Shown here: in pieces, positions 25,929-33,980 of the stretch
Position numbering within the stretch: the first letter of the stretch is position 1
Layout of the letters: each line of letters begins with the position of its first letter
Assembly: GCF_900091725.1 (NCBI RefSeq)
Contig: NZ_FMBW01000095.1
Location: forward strand, 186,001-250,000
Source of the DNA: Streptomyces sp. DvalAA-43
Lineage (GTDB): Bacteria; Actinomycetota; Actinomycetes; Streptomycetales; Streptomycetaceae
Direction: 5' to 3'
DNA: 64,000 nucleotides
Translations under genes and position numbers: made by a program
Notes under the pieces: model-generated
Told to the model about the DNA's origin: nothing
Databases searched by the model: none
Seen by the model: the letters and a program-made list of their open reading frames with translations, nothing else

Positions 25929-27059
25929 ATGGCCGATTCGAGCGGATTACGTCCTTCGGTGCCGCTCATGGGCGTCGAGGAGGAGCACTTCCTCGTCGAC
26001 CCCCTCACCCGTGAGGTCGTCCCGTACGCGGGAGATGTGGTGCGCAAGGCCGCGGAGGATCTGGGCGATCTGGTCTCCGGGGAGCTGGGCCGGTACCAGG
26101 TGGAGACGAAGACCCCGCCGTGCGGCTCCTTCGGGGAGCTCCACGGCGAGCTGCGGCGGTTGCGGACGGCCGTCGAAGCGGCTGCGGTGGCCGTGGGGGC
26201 CCGGACGGCCGCGGTCGGCGCGGTACCGCTGGGCACCCCTATCCCGATGCCGGTCAGCGACGAGCCGCGCTGTGTGGAGCAGTTGCGCGACTACCGGGGC
26301 CTGGTCGACGAACACGTCATCTGCGCGGCCCATGTGCATGTGGGCGTCCCGGACCGGGAACGCGCCGTGCTGGTGAGCAATCATCTGCGTCGCTGGCTTC
26401 CGCATCTGATCGCGCTGTCGGCGAACTCCCCGTTCTTCTGCGGGCGTGACACGGGGTACGCCAGCTGGCGCCGCATGATGTGGCAGCGGTGGCCGGTCTC
26501 CGGGCCCCCGCCGTACTTCTCCTCCTACGACGCGTACGAGCGGCTCCTCACGGCACTCGTCGACAGCGGGACCCTGCCGGACCGTCGCACACTGTTCTGG
26601 GACATCCGGCTCTCGTCGCGGTACCCGACCATCGAGGTGCGGGCGGCCGACGTCCCCGTGACGGCCGAGGAGAGCGCCCTGCTGGCCGTGCTGGTGCGGG
26701 CGCTGACCGTCACCGCCCTGCGAGCCGTCGAGCGGGGCGACACCGGCCCCGGACTCTCCGCCGAACTGCTGCGGGCGGCGTGCTGGCGAGCGGCGCGCGA
26801 CGGGCTGCGCGGCGAGGCCATGGATCCCTGTACGGGGCGGCTGTCACCGGCCGACGGCCTGCTCCCGTCGCTGCTGCGCCACATCGGCCCCGCCCTGGAG
26901 GAGACCGGCGACCGGGAAACCGTCGTCGCCCTGCTCCACCGGCTGACGGCCACCGGCACGGGCGCCGACCGGCAGCGTGCCGTCCATGCGCGCCGCGGTT
27001 CGCTCCACGACGTCGTGGACGCCCTGGTGGCGCGGTCCCCGGCCGTCGGGCTGCGCTGA
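25929..27059 (+). CDS. YbdK-family carboxylate-amine ligase (glutamate-cysteine ligase 2 type)
   Basis: The 376-residue protein opens with the family signature VPLMGVEEEHFLVDPLTREV and continues with GRYQVETKTPPC, CAAHVHVGVPDRERAV and DIRLSSRYPTIEVRAADVPV, all conserved ATP/metal and substrate parts of the GCS2 fold. E. coli YbdK has weak gamma-glutamylcysteine ligase activity, but actinomycetes use mycothiol, so the natural substrate is open. ATG at 25929 follows AGGGTGACC. It converges on the universal stress gene with only 18 bp between the stops. Confidence 0.85.
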   Translation: MADSSGLRPSVPLMGVEEEHFLVDPLTREVVPYAGDVVRKAAEDLGDLVSGELGRYQVETKTPPCGSFGELHGELRRLRTAVEAAAVAVGARTAAVGAVPLGTPIPMPVSDEPRCVEQLRDYRGLVDEHVICAAHVHVGVPDRERAVLVSNHLRRWLPHLIALSANSPFFCGRDTGYASWRRMMWQRWPVSGPPPYFSSYDAYERLLTALVDSGTLPDRRTLFWDIRLSSRYPTIEVRAADVPVTAEESALLAVLVRALTVTALRAVERGDTGPGLSAELLRAACWRAARDGLRGEAMDPCTGRLSPADGLLPSLLRHIGPALEETGDRETVVALLHRLTATGTGADRQRAVHARRGSLHDVVDALVARSPAVGLR

Positions 27060-27077
27060 TCCGGGACCGTCACCCGG

Positions 27078-27953
27078 TCAGGTGTGGGGGACGACGGCGA
27101 CGGGGCAGTGCGCGTGATGGATGGCGGCCTGGGCGACCGGGCCCAGGTGCGGTGCCGGGGCGGGGCGGTGCTCGCGCCGGCCGACGACCAGCAGCCCGGC
27201 GCCATGGGCGGCGCTCACCACGGCCTTGGCGGGGCTTTCGAGAACGATGCGGTCGTCCACCTCCACGCGCGGGAACCTGTCGCGCCAGGGGCGCAGGACC
27301 CGGTCGAGCCGCTTCCGCGCGTCCTGGGCGATCTCCTCCGCCACGTCGTGGTCCACGCCCCAGGGCGCGTAGGCGGCCACCGGCAGGCTCTGGCCGTGGA
27401 CGACCCGGAGCGGCACGCCGCGCGCCGCGGCGTCGGTGAAGGCGAATTCGAGGAGGCCGTCGCAGGGGCCGTGGAGTTTCAGCGCCACCACGACGCCGCC
27501 CTTCACGGCGGGTGCGGGGGGTGCCCCGTGCCCGCCCGCCCCGGCGCGTACCAGGACCACCGGCCGGTCGGCCCGAGCCACGACGGGCAGGCTGATGTCT
27601 CCGAGGAAATAGCTCTCCAGGGGCACCAGTCCGCGCGAACCGAGCACGGTCATCTCGGACTCCGAGGCCGCTCGCAGCAGCGCGTGCTGGGCGTCGTCGG
27701 CGACCAGGCTGCCGACGACGGGCAGGCCCGGGTGGCTCCTCTGGAGCTCCGCCCGTGCCTTGTGCACGATCCGCCTCGCCCAGTAGTTCTGGTCCATCTC
27801 CGCGGGGACCTTGGACGACTCGGGCACCAGCAGGGGCCACGCGTGCAGCAGACGCAGTGTGAGCCTGCGCCGGTCGGCCTCGTCGGCGGCCCAACGGGCC
27901 GCGGCGAGGCTCTCGGGTGAGCCGTCGAGGCCCACGGTGACGACTGGCTCCAT
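27078..27953 (-). CDS. Tandem UspA-domain universal stress protein
   Basis: The 291-residue protein is made of two UspA domains. Domain 1 (about residues 1-140) begins VTVGLDGSPESLAAARWAAD and keeps the ATP-binding type loop GSRGLVPLESYFLGDIS. Domain 2 (about 150-291) ends with LLVVGRREHRPAPAP, where the Gly-x2-Gly-x9-Gly loop is lost, so only the first half is likely to bind nucleotide. Such proteins act in stress, hypoxia and dormancy responses in actinobacteria. ATG at 27953 is taken because the beta-strand starts immediately after it; an ATG 13 codons upstream is possible. Confidence 0.88.
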   Translation of the reverse strand: MEPVVTVGLDGSPESLAAARWAADEADRRRLTLRLLHAWPLLVPESSKVPAEMDQNYWARRIVHKARAELQRSHPGLPVVGSLVADDAQHALLRAASESEMTVLGSRGLVPLESYFLGDISLPVVARADRPVVLVRAGAGGHGAPPAPAVKGGVVVALKLHGPCDGLLEFAFTDAAARGVPLRVVHGQSLPVAAYAPWGVDHDVAEEIAQDARKRLDRVLRPWRDRFPRVEVDDRIVLESPAKAVVSAAHGAGLLVVGRREHRPAPAPHLGPVAQAAIHHAHCPVAVVPHT

Positions 27954-28325
27954 GGCGACTGTCTCCGTCTCGTAGGTGCCGTCCGGCATCGCGAGGGCGG
28001 GAACGACGGCGAGTGGGGCCGTCCGCCCGGTCCGCCGCCTTCCCCGTGCCCCTGCCTGTCGCCGGCCGGACGAAGGCGTGGGGCCGTCGGCAGTGTGGGC
28101 GTCCGCGCCGGCACGCCGGTCACGGCTTCTCCTCGTTCGAGAAGTACCGCAGATCCCCTGGCGCCGCATGCCGGCCCCCGGCCCGGCCGTCCCGCTCGTC
28201 GACGGACCGGTGGGCACGGCTCCGGCCCGCTGGGCTGCGCGGGATCGCGGATCCTCATCCCGTGCGACGGCACGCCGCGCGTGGCACGTTGGGTAGAGCA
28301 CCATGATGAGGAAACGGCGGCGATC
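27954..28325. other. Divergent intergenic region, Usp / DUF1918 fusion gene
   Basis: There are 372 bp with no supportable gene; open frames here have no recognisable domain and are shadows. GGGTAG near 28290, 35 bp before the right-hand gene, resembles the -10 of stress sigma-B-type promoters, but no matching -35 was found at the right distance. GGGGCCGTCCGCCC near 28016 only loosely resembles a dormancy-regulator box. Confidence 0.35.
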
Positions 28326-29267
28326 ATGCGAGCTCATCTCGGCGATCGACTTGTTGTCGGAAGCCCGGCCACCGGCGCCGACAGGCGCGACGGTGAGATC
28401 GTCGGACTCCACCATGCGGACGGCACCCCGCCCTACGACGTGCGCTGGTCGGACAACGGGCGGGTGACGCTCGTGTTCCCCGGGCCCGATGCCCGTCTCC
28501 GCCACCCGGAGAACGGGCCCGGCGGCTCCTCCGCGCCGTCCGGGCCGGGCACGGCAGGAGCCGGGGCCGACTCCGAGTCCGTCGGAGCCCGGCCCGACGG
28601 GGCGGCCGGCGCGGGCGACATCGGCCGACGCGTGGCCATGGAACGCGAGCGGCAGGGGCTGACCCGCGCGGAGACGGCCCGCCGCGCCAAAATGGCACCC
28701 GACTATCTGGCGTACATCGAACAACGGCCGGCCGATCCGAGTCCGGCGACCCTCATCAGCCTGGCCGACGTACTCGGCACCACCGCCGTGGCGCTGCGCG
28801 GCGGCGACACCGGTCTGCCGCCCGGCCGGGGCCGGGCGCTCCCGAATCCCCGGCTGGAGGACCTGTCCCCCGACGAATGCCGCGCCCGGCTCTCCACCCA
28901 CGGCGTGGGCCGTGTCGCGGTGTCGACAGCCGACGGCCCGGGGGTCTTCCCCGTGAACTACGAGGTCGTCGACGACACGATCGCTTTCCGGACCGCGCCC
29001 GGCTCCATGCCCGCCACGGCCCCGGGGACGGATGTCGCGTTCGAGGTCGACCATGTGGACGAGACCATGAGCCTGGGCTGGAGCGTGCTCGCCGTGGGCC
29101 CCGCACGGATCGTCACGGAGCCCGACGCACTGCGGCGGCTCGCCGCCCTCGCCCATACCACGCCATGGGCGGGAGGCGGACGCGACACATGGGTGTCGAT
29201 CCGGCCCACGCGCCTCACCGGGCGGCGCATCAGCCCCGCCGACACCGGCTCCGGACCGGACTCATGA
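28326..29267 (+). CDS. DUF1918 - XRE helix-turn-helix - PNPOx-like flavin-barrel fusion
   Basis: The 313-residue protein has three parts. Residues 1-60 (MRAHLGDRLVVGSPATGADR, DGTPPYDVRWSDNGRVTLVF) form a DUF1918 SH3-like domain. Residues about 100-157 (IGRRVAMERERQGLTRAETA and KMAPDYLAYIEQRP) are an XRE-type helix-turn-helix. Residues about 175-300 (CRARLSTHGVGRVAVSTADG, VFPVNYEVVDDTIAFRTAPG) are a pyridoxamine-phosphate-oxidase-like split barrel that usually binds FMN, F420 or heme. A one-protein redox- or cofactor-sensing regulator is the natural reading. ATG at 28326 is chosen because it begins the DUF1918 domain directly. Confidence 0.8.
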   Translation: MRAHLGDRLVVGSPATGADRRDGEIVGLHHADGTPPYDVRWSDNGRVTLVFPGPDARLRHPENGPGGSSAPSGPGTAGAGADSESVGARPDGAAGAGDIGRRVAMERERQGLTRAETARRAKMAPDYLAYIEQRPADPSPATLISLADVLGTTAVALRGGDTGLPPGRGRALPNPRLEDLSPDECRARLSTHGVGRVAVSTADGPGVFPVNYEVVDDTIAFRTAPGSMPATAPGTDVAFEVDHVDETMSLGWSVLAVGPARIVTEPDALRRLAALAHTTPWAGGGRDTWVSIRPTRLTGRRISPADTGSGPDS

Positions 29268-29482
29268 AGCTCCGGCAGCGGGAGTGGACACGCACCGACG
29301 GAGCGCGGCCGGGCTCCGGCACCGAAGAAGTACGGCCGGGCTCCCGGTCCACCGCGCACGGGCCCGCGCCACGGGGCCTCCCAGGGCCGGACGGGACCGC
29401 ACCAGGGGCCGGTCGGCCCGTGTCCGCGGACCGGCTGCCCGCCCATGCTGAAACCCGAGACGACAGAGGAGGCCGTCGATGA
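29264..29482 (+). CDS. Doubtful 72-residue hypothetical protein
   Basis: A 219-bp frame begins with ATGA at the end of the fusion gene and ends with ATGA at the start of the cyclic-nucleotide-domain gene, the overlap style used by real operon genes here. The product is low in complexity (Gly, Pro, Arg rich) and has no domain. It may be a real small coupled protein or an accident of high-GC sequence; without homologues neither can be settled. Confidence 0.2.
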   Translation: MKLRQREWTRTDGARPGSGTEEVRPGSRSTAHGPAPRGLPGPDGTAPGAGRPVSADRLPAHAETRDDRGGRR

Positions 29483-29940
29483 GCGCTTCTCCGACCCGCA
29501 TCACCGCAGCCCTGCCCGCCGAGTACCGCGCCCGCCTGATGGGGACCGGACGGGAGGCCAACTTCGCCCAGGGAATGCGTCTCTTCGAGGAAGGAGACCA
29601 CGCGGACCGCTTCTGGATCCTGCGCTCGGGCACCGTCACGCTGGACATCCGGGTGCCGGGAAGCCCACCGGTGGTGATCGAGAGCCTCGGCCCCGGCGAA
29701 CTGGTCGGCTGGGCCTGGCTGTTCGAACCCTACGTCTGGCACCTCGGCGCGGAGGCGATGACACCGGTCCGTACCCATGAGTTCGACGCGGCGACCGTAC
29801 GCACCATCATGGACGAGGACCCCGCTCTCGGCTCGGCCGTCGGCCACTGGGTCGGTCAGGTTCTCGCCCACCGGCTGCAGGCCACCCGGATCCGCCTGCT
29901 CGATCTCTACGCCCCTCGCGGCAGCGGTGGATCCATGTGA
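29479..29940 (+). CDS. Stand-alone cyclic-nucleotide-binding domain protein
   Basis: The 153-residue protein is a single Crp-type effector domain: FAQGMRLFEEGDHADRFWIL, GTVTLDIRVPG and IESLGPGELVGWAWLFEPYV are the beta-roll and phosphate-binding cassette. There is no DNA-binding domain; the protein ends a few residues after the C-helix. The cassette lacks the standard Arg-Ala-Ala/Ser-Ala of cAMP binders (here GWAWLFEP), so the ligand may not be cAMP. It is next to a Usp and a cofactor-sensing fusion protein, so a stress-signalling role is plausible. Confidence 0.8.
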   Translation: MSASPTRITAALPAEYRARLMGTGREANFAQGMRLFEEGDHADRFWILRSGTVTLDIRVPGSPPVVIESLGPGELVGWAWLFEPYVWHLGAEAMTPVRTHEFDAATVRTIMDEDPALGSAVGHWVGQVLAHRLQATRIRLLDLYAPRGSGGSM

Positions 29941-29943
29941 CCG

Positions 29944-29974
29944 GTCCTGCCGGAAGAAGGAGTTCCGACAGGAC
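29944..29974 (+). terminator. Terminator hairpin after the cyclic-nucleotide-domain gene
   Basis: GTCCTGCCGGAA at 29944-29955 pairs with TTCCGACAGGAC at 29963-29974 (12 bp, one G-U pair) around a 7-nt loop. It starts 4 bp after the stop codon. No U tract follows. The rest of the interval to 30195 shows no gene. Confidence 0.6.
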
Positions 29975-30195
29975 GGACCACGCCATGCGGTGTGACCACA
30001 GCTCGTCGATGTCACCTGCCGCTTCCTCTGGCCTGCGGGTTTTCCCACCAGATTCTGTGGCACACCGCTCAGGTTGCCGAATCCACACCGGGTGCGGCTG
30101 GACACCTTCGTCGATGAGTCGACGGACGCGGCCGCCTGTCGGGCGCGCCGATCACCCCCTGCATGCCGGGTAACGCGTGGCGGGCGGATCAAGCC

Positions 30196-30717
30196 TCAGC
30201 CCTTGACGGCCTCTGCGATCTGCAGGGCGGCCTGGGCGGGCGTGAGGTGCGTGGTGTCGACGACCTCGGCCTCGCTGTGCAGCCATGTGCGGGCCGCCTC
30301 GGCGTAGGGCTCAAGGTATTCGAGACGGAACCCCCAGGTGCCGGCCGGAGTGTCCCCCTGGATGCGCCGGCGGAGGGTGTCCTGGTCCGCATGGAGGACG
30401 AAGTGCCGTACCGGAATGGAGTGTTGGGCGAGGCCCGCGCTGATCTCGCGCCAGTACTGCTCGACCAGGACGGTCATGGGCATCACCAGGGTGCCGCCGG
30501 TGTAGTCGAGCACGTGGCGGGCGGTCTCGACGACGAGCGGCCGCCACGGCGGCCAGTGCTGGAAGTTGCCCGTCCAGGGCAGCCCCGGCGTGATGTCCAT
30601 GAGTGTCTCGCCGACCTTCTCGGCGTCGAACACCCGTGAATCCGGGATCAGCTGCTGCACGAGTGCACTGGTCGTCGTCTTGCCTGCACCGTGGGTACCG
30701 TTGAGCCATACGATCAT
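30196..30717 (-). CDS. TmrB-like AAA-type ATP-binding protein
   Basis: The 173-residue P-loop protein begins MIVWLNGTHGAGKTTTSALV (Walker A at residues 7-14). FDAEKVGETLMDI and the later lid-like DTLRRRIQGDTPAGTWGFR (cf. Arg-rich lid of small kinases) follow. The closest named relative by eye is B. subtilis TmrB, an ATP-binding tunicamycin-resistance protein. Whether this copy confers resistance is unknown; a small-molecule kinase is equally possible. It stands alone with no visible operon partner. Confidence 0.75.
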   Translation of the reverse strand: MIVWLNGTHGAGKTTTSALVQQLIPDSRVFDAEKVGETLMDITPGLPWTGNFQHWPPWRPLVVETARHVLDYTGGTLVMPMTVLVEQYWREISAGLAQHSIPVRHFVLHADQDTLRRRIQGDTPAGTWGFRLEYLEPYAEAARTWLHSEAEVVDTTHLTPAQAALQIAEAVKG

Positions 30718-30950
30718 GGGTCCGACGCTAACGGTGTGCGGACTGCGTGCCGGTGCCGATCACGTCACAGAACGGGCACAGCAGAAAGCCGGTACGGCTT
30801 CGACGTCCCATCGGAGCAGGGCACCGGGTGTCCCCCGGAGTGGCGTCAACCACCGAGACCAGGTGCCACCTGTCTCGAAGGCCACATCTGGGCAATGCGC
30901 CCCCTCCGCGTGGTGCCGACCATCCCTCTTCCGTGCCAACCGAAAAGCGG

Positions 30951-32129
30951 TCACCGCCGTACGCGCGGCATCCCCAGCCCGATCCACGAGATGATCTCCC
31001 GCTGGATCTCGTTGTTGCCGCCGCCGAAGGTGAAGATGACGGCGGAGCGGTATCCGCGTTCGAGCTCGCCGTGCAGCACCGCGCCCGCCGATCCCTCCTT
31101 GAGCGGGCCGGCCGAGCCGACGACCTCCATCAGCCAGGCGTAGGCGTCGCGGCGGGCCTCGGAGCCGTAGACCTTGACGGCGGAGGCGTCCTGCGGGGTG
31201 AGGGTGGCGTTCTGGACCGCGGAGACCATCTGCCAGTTGAGGAGCTTCATGGCGTCGAGCCTGGTGTGGGTGCGGGCCAGCAGGGCGCGGACCCAGCCGA
31301 GGTCGATCACGCGCCGCCCGTCGGCCAGCCGGGTGTCCGCCGCCCAGCGCTGAACGTTGTGGAGGGAGCGGATCGCCATGGTGCCGTGGGCGGCGAGGGT
31401 GACGCGTTCGTGGTTGAGCTGGTTGGTGATGAGGCGCCAGCCCTTGTTCTCCTCGCCGACACGCCGGGAGACGGGGACGCGGACGTTCTCGTAGTAGCTG
31501 GCGGTGGTGTCGTGCGAGGCCAGGGTGTTGATCAGGGTGCAGGAGTAGCCGGGGTCCGCGGTCGGGACGAGCAGCATGGTGATGCCCTTGTGCGGCGCCG
31601 CCTCCGGGTCGGTGCGTACGGCGAGCCAGACCCAGTCCGCGGTGTCGCCGTTGGTGGTCCAGATCTTCTGCCCGTTCACGACGTAGTCGTCGCCGTCACG
31701 GACGGCGCGGGTCCGGAGCGCGGCGAGGTCGGTGCCCGCGTCGGGCTCGCTGTAGCCGATCGCGAAGTCGATCTCGCCCGCGAGGATCTTCGGCAGGAAG
31801 TACGCCTTCTGCTCGTCGGTGCCGTACCGCATGATCGTCGGGCCCACGGTGTTGAGGGCCATCAGCGGCAGCGGGACGCCCGCCTGGGCGGCCTCGTCGA
31901 AGAAGATGAACTGTTCCATCGGGGACAGCCCGCGTCCGCCGTACTCCGTCGGCCAGCCGACGCCGAGCCAGCCGTCGGTGCCGAGGCGGCGGATCGTCTC
32001 CCGGTAGAAGCGCTTCTGGGCCTCGGGGGCCGCATACCGCGTGTATGCGTCGTCGGGGACCAGTGCGGCGAAGTAGCCGCGCAGTTCGGTGCGCAACTGC
32101 TGCTGTTCAGGCGTGTATTCGAGGTGCAC
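30951..32129 (-). CDS. Acyl-CoA dehydrogenase, ChsE4/FadE26-like
   Basis: The 392-residue protein starts at GTG 32129 behind GGAGGGGCC. It has the acyl-CoA dehydrogenase fold: YTPEQQQLRTELRGYFAAL at the N-terminus, AIGYSEPDAGTDLAALRTRA and VVNGQKIWTT in the beta domain, NQLNHERVTLAAHG and FTFGGGNNEIQREIISWIG in the C-terminal helices. The order and wording of these motifs match mycobacterial FadE26 (ChsE4), half of a heteromeric enzyme that acts on steroid side-chain CoA thioesters. A KstR-like box lies 54 bp upstream, which supports this. The usual partner subunit (ChsE5/FadE27) is not in the window. Confidence 0.85.
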   Translation of the reverse strand: MHLEYTPEQQQLRTELRGYFAALVPDDAYTRYAAPEAQKRFYRETIRRLGTDGWLGVGWPTEYGGRGLSPMEQFIFFDEAAQAGVPLPLMALNTVGPTIMRYGTDEQKAYFLPKILAGEIDFAIGYSEPDAGTDLAALRTRAVRDGDDYVVNGQKIWTTNGDTADWVWLAVRTDPEAAPHKGITMLLVPTADPGYSCTLINTLASHDTTASYYENVRVPVSRRVGEENKGWRLITNQLNHERVTLAAHGTMAIRSLHNVQRWAADTRLADGRRVIDLGWVRALLARTHTRLDAMKLLNWQMVSAVQNATLTPQDASAVKVYGSEARRDAYAWLMEVVGSAGPLKEGSAGAVLHGELERGYRSAVIFTFGGGNNEIQREIISWIGLGMPRVRR

Positions 32130-32182
32130 GGCCCCTCCGGGAGTCTCGCGGTCGCGTCGTCCGTGTGCGGCGGCGCACACAG

Positions 32183-32196
32183 TAGAACGTGTTGCA
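32183..32196. promoter_or_regulatory. KstR-like operator upstream of the acyl-CoA dehydrogenase
   Basis: TAGAACGTGTTGCA fits the TNNAACNNGTTNNA consensus recalled for the cholesterol-catabolism repressor KstR. It lies 54 bp upstream of the GTG start in the usual operator position. A random match to this 8-base consensus is possible, but the gene downstream belongs to the right family. Confidence 0.55.
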
Positions 32197-32269
32197 AGAA
32201 TCCGGAAGGGCCGGGACGGTACCGGCGAACTCCGCGCCCGACCACGCGGGGCGGCTCCTGACGCGCGGG

Positions 32270-33427
32270 TCAGCGCTTGACAGCGCGCAGGACGACGAAC
32301 TTCGGGTCGCCGGCGACGGTGACGCAGTTGCCGAAGATGCGGCGGAGCCGGGTGTGGTAGCCGAGGTGCCGGTTGCCGACGACCCACAGTTCGCCGCCGG
32401 GCCGCAGTGCGGCGCGTGCCCCCTGGAACATGGCGCGGGCCGTCGCGTCGGTGGTGGCCTGGTGGGAGTGGAACGGCGGGTTGTTGAGGACCAGGTCCAC
32501 ACTGGCGGGCGGCAGTTCCGCAGGCCCGTCCCCGACCAGGAAGTCGGCCTCGGCGTCCGGGCCGGTATTGGCCCGGAAGGTCTCCTCGGCGGAGGCGACC
32601 GCCTGGTACGACTCGTCGATGAAGGTGACCTTGGACTCGGGGTTGGCGAGCGCGGCGGACAGCCCGACGACGCCGTTCCCGCAGCCGAGGTCGACGACCC
32701 GGTCGGGGCCGGTGCGCACGGGGAGGTGCCCGAGGAAGAACCGGGTGCCGATGTCGAGGCGCTCGGCGCAGAAGATCCCGGCGTGGTTGGTGACGGTCCG
32801 GCCGGAGACCGGGCCGAGCCCTTCGGGCAGCTCGTAGCGGTACGGCCAGGGGCTGGGCGTGGCAGCCGTTCCCGGGCCGGGGGTGCAGAAGATGAGCCGG
32901 GCCTTCTTGACGGCCAGGGACGTGCGGGTGGGGCCGATGATCCGCTCGAAGAGCTTGAGGGTGGAGGTGTGGATCTCCTTCACCATCCCGGTACCGATGA
33001 TCACGGTGCCCGGGTGGACGGCCGGTGCGAGCCGGTGCAACTGGTCCTCCAGGAGCGCGAGGCTCTTGGGGACGCGTACCAGCAGGACGTCGATACGGTC
33101 CGGTGGCGTGTCCCTGGCCGACAGCAGGCGTACCGCGTCCGCGTCCACGCCGTTGCGGGCCAGATTGCCCAGGGTCGCGCGCTGCGCCAGGTAGGAGTCG
33201 GTGATCTGTACGGGCCGGCGCCCGGCCAGTGCGGTGCTCAGCGCGCCCCAGCGGTCGCCCACCACGACCACGGCGCCCGAAAGATCGACCGGGTCCGTCC
33301 CGTCGGCCCCCTCCAGCCGCCGCAGCAGATACTCATCGGCGGCATCCCAGGCACGGAACGGGTCGCGCGGGTCCTCGGGGTAGCGGGCGAGCTCGAACCC
33401 GGCCCCTGACGTCGTCAAACGGTTCAT
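32270..33427 (-). CDS. rlmG: RlmG-like rRNA guanine-N2 methyltransferase
   Basis: The 385-residue protein shows the two-lobe RsmC/RlmG design. An N-terminal degenerate methyltransferase domain (VVVVGDRWGALSTALAGRRP) is followed by the active C-terminal one with RVVDLGCGNGVVGLSAALAN (SAM binding, about residue 243) and LVLNNPPFHSHQA (NPPF catalytic motif, about residue 316). RlmG methylates guanine 1835 of 23S rRNA in E. coli. The family assignment is firm; the exact base in this organism is inferred. Confidence 0.82.
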   Translation of the reverse strand: MNRLTTSGAGFELARYPEDPRDPFRAWDAADEYLLRRLEGADGTDPVDLSGAVVVVGDRWGALSTALAGRRPVQITDSYLAQRATLGNLARNGVDADAVRLLSARDTPPDRIDVLLVRVPKSLALLEDQLHRLAPAVHPGTVIIGTGMVKEIHTSTLKLFERIIGPTRTSLAVKKARLIFCTPGPGTAATPSPWPYRYELPEGLGPVSGRTVTNHAGIFCAERLDIGTRFFLGHLPVRTGPDRVVDLGCGNGVVGLSAALANPESKVTFIDESYQAVASAEETFRANTGPDAEADFLVGDGPAELPPASVDLVLNNPPFHSHQATTDATARAMFQGARAALRPGGELWVVGNRHLGYHTRLRRIFGNCVTVAGDPKFVVLRAVKR

Positions 33428-33530
33428 TGTGCACCCAGGCTAGCCGAGCCGCGGGGAGCGCCCACACACTCCCCGCGCGCCGGCCGCCGGACCGCCGCCT
33501 CCCGCCGGTACGGGATCCCGCGGAACCGCC

Positions 33531-33731
33531 CTACGGCAGCATCTTGTCGATCGCCGACCGGCCCTCCCGGGCGAGTCTGCGCTCCGCCCACTGGAGATTC
33601 TTCGGGGTCAGGTCCCGCCCGGAGGCGAGCACCAGGTCCTCCGCCGACGGATGGTCGCTGCCGCCGGTGTGCAAGAGGCTGTCGGGAGTCACTCCCCGCG
33701 ATGCGGATACGGATTCGGGCTCGTCGCTCAT
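33531..33731 (-). CDS. Small conserved-looking hypothetical protein, 66 residues
   Basis: The frame encodes an acidic N-terminus (MSDEPESVSASRGVTPDSLL) and a C-terminal half that looks helical and ordered (PSAEDLVLASGRDLTPKNLQ, WAERRLAREGRSAIDKMLP). GGAGGCGGC precedes the ATG at 33731, a strong ribosome binding site. Codon pattern and composition differ from the opposite-strand shadows. Function unknown. Confidence 0.6.
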   Translation of the reverse strand: MSDEPESVSASRGVTPDSLLHTGGSDHPSAEDLVLASGRDLTPKNLQWAERRLAREGRSAIDKMLP

Positions 33732-33980
33732 GCCGCCTCCTCGTCCTTTCGGTCATTCTCGCCCCGCGCCCGGCCCGCCGCATCCGAGGCCCCACGACGT
33801 CCCCCGGCGGCGCGATCCACCCCTCACTTGACCTGCACATGATAGGTACGCACTGTTCACACCATGGTCACGGTGCGTGTGGAAGGCTCCCGCGTACCAC
33901 GAACCACACGATCGCCGCGGCGCCGCCCCCCACCTTGTGACGGTGTCGTGGCGCACGCATTTCCGGAGAGGACACCCCAC

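Noticed and set aside
28014..28030. DevR/OsdR dormancy box upstream of the universal stress gene
   Set aside because: GGGGCCGTCCGCCC only partly matches the recalled GGGCC-N4-GGCCC pattern and is one base short; in GC-rich DNA this is expected by chance.
30196..30717. Tunicamycin-resistance determinant
   Set aside because: Similarity to TmrB is limited to a P-loop kinase layout; there is no tunicamycin cluster here.
30718..30950. Terminator or small RNA between the acyl-CoA dehydrogenase and the TmrB-like gene
   Set aside because: Only a 5-bp stem (AAGCC-GGTAC-GGCTT) is present, too weak to call.
33840..33890. Operator or riboswitch before the secreted nuclease
   Set aside because: ACGCAC...GTGCGT arms exist around CCATGG, but they are short, widely spaced and interrupted; no known riboswitch fold is seen.
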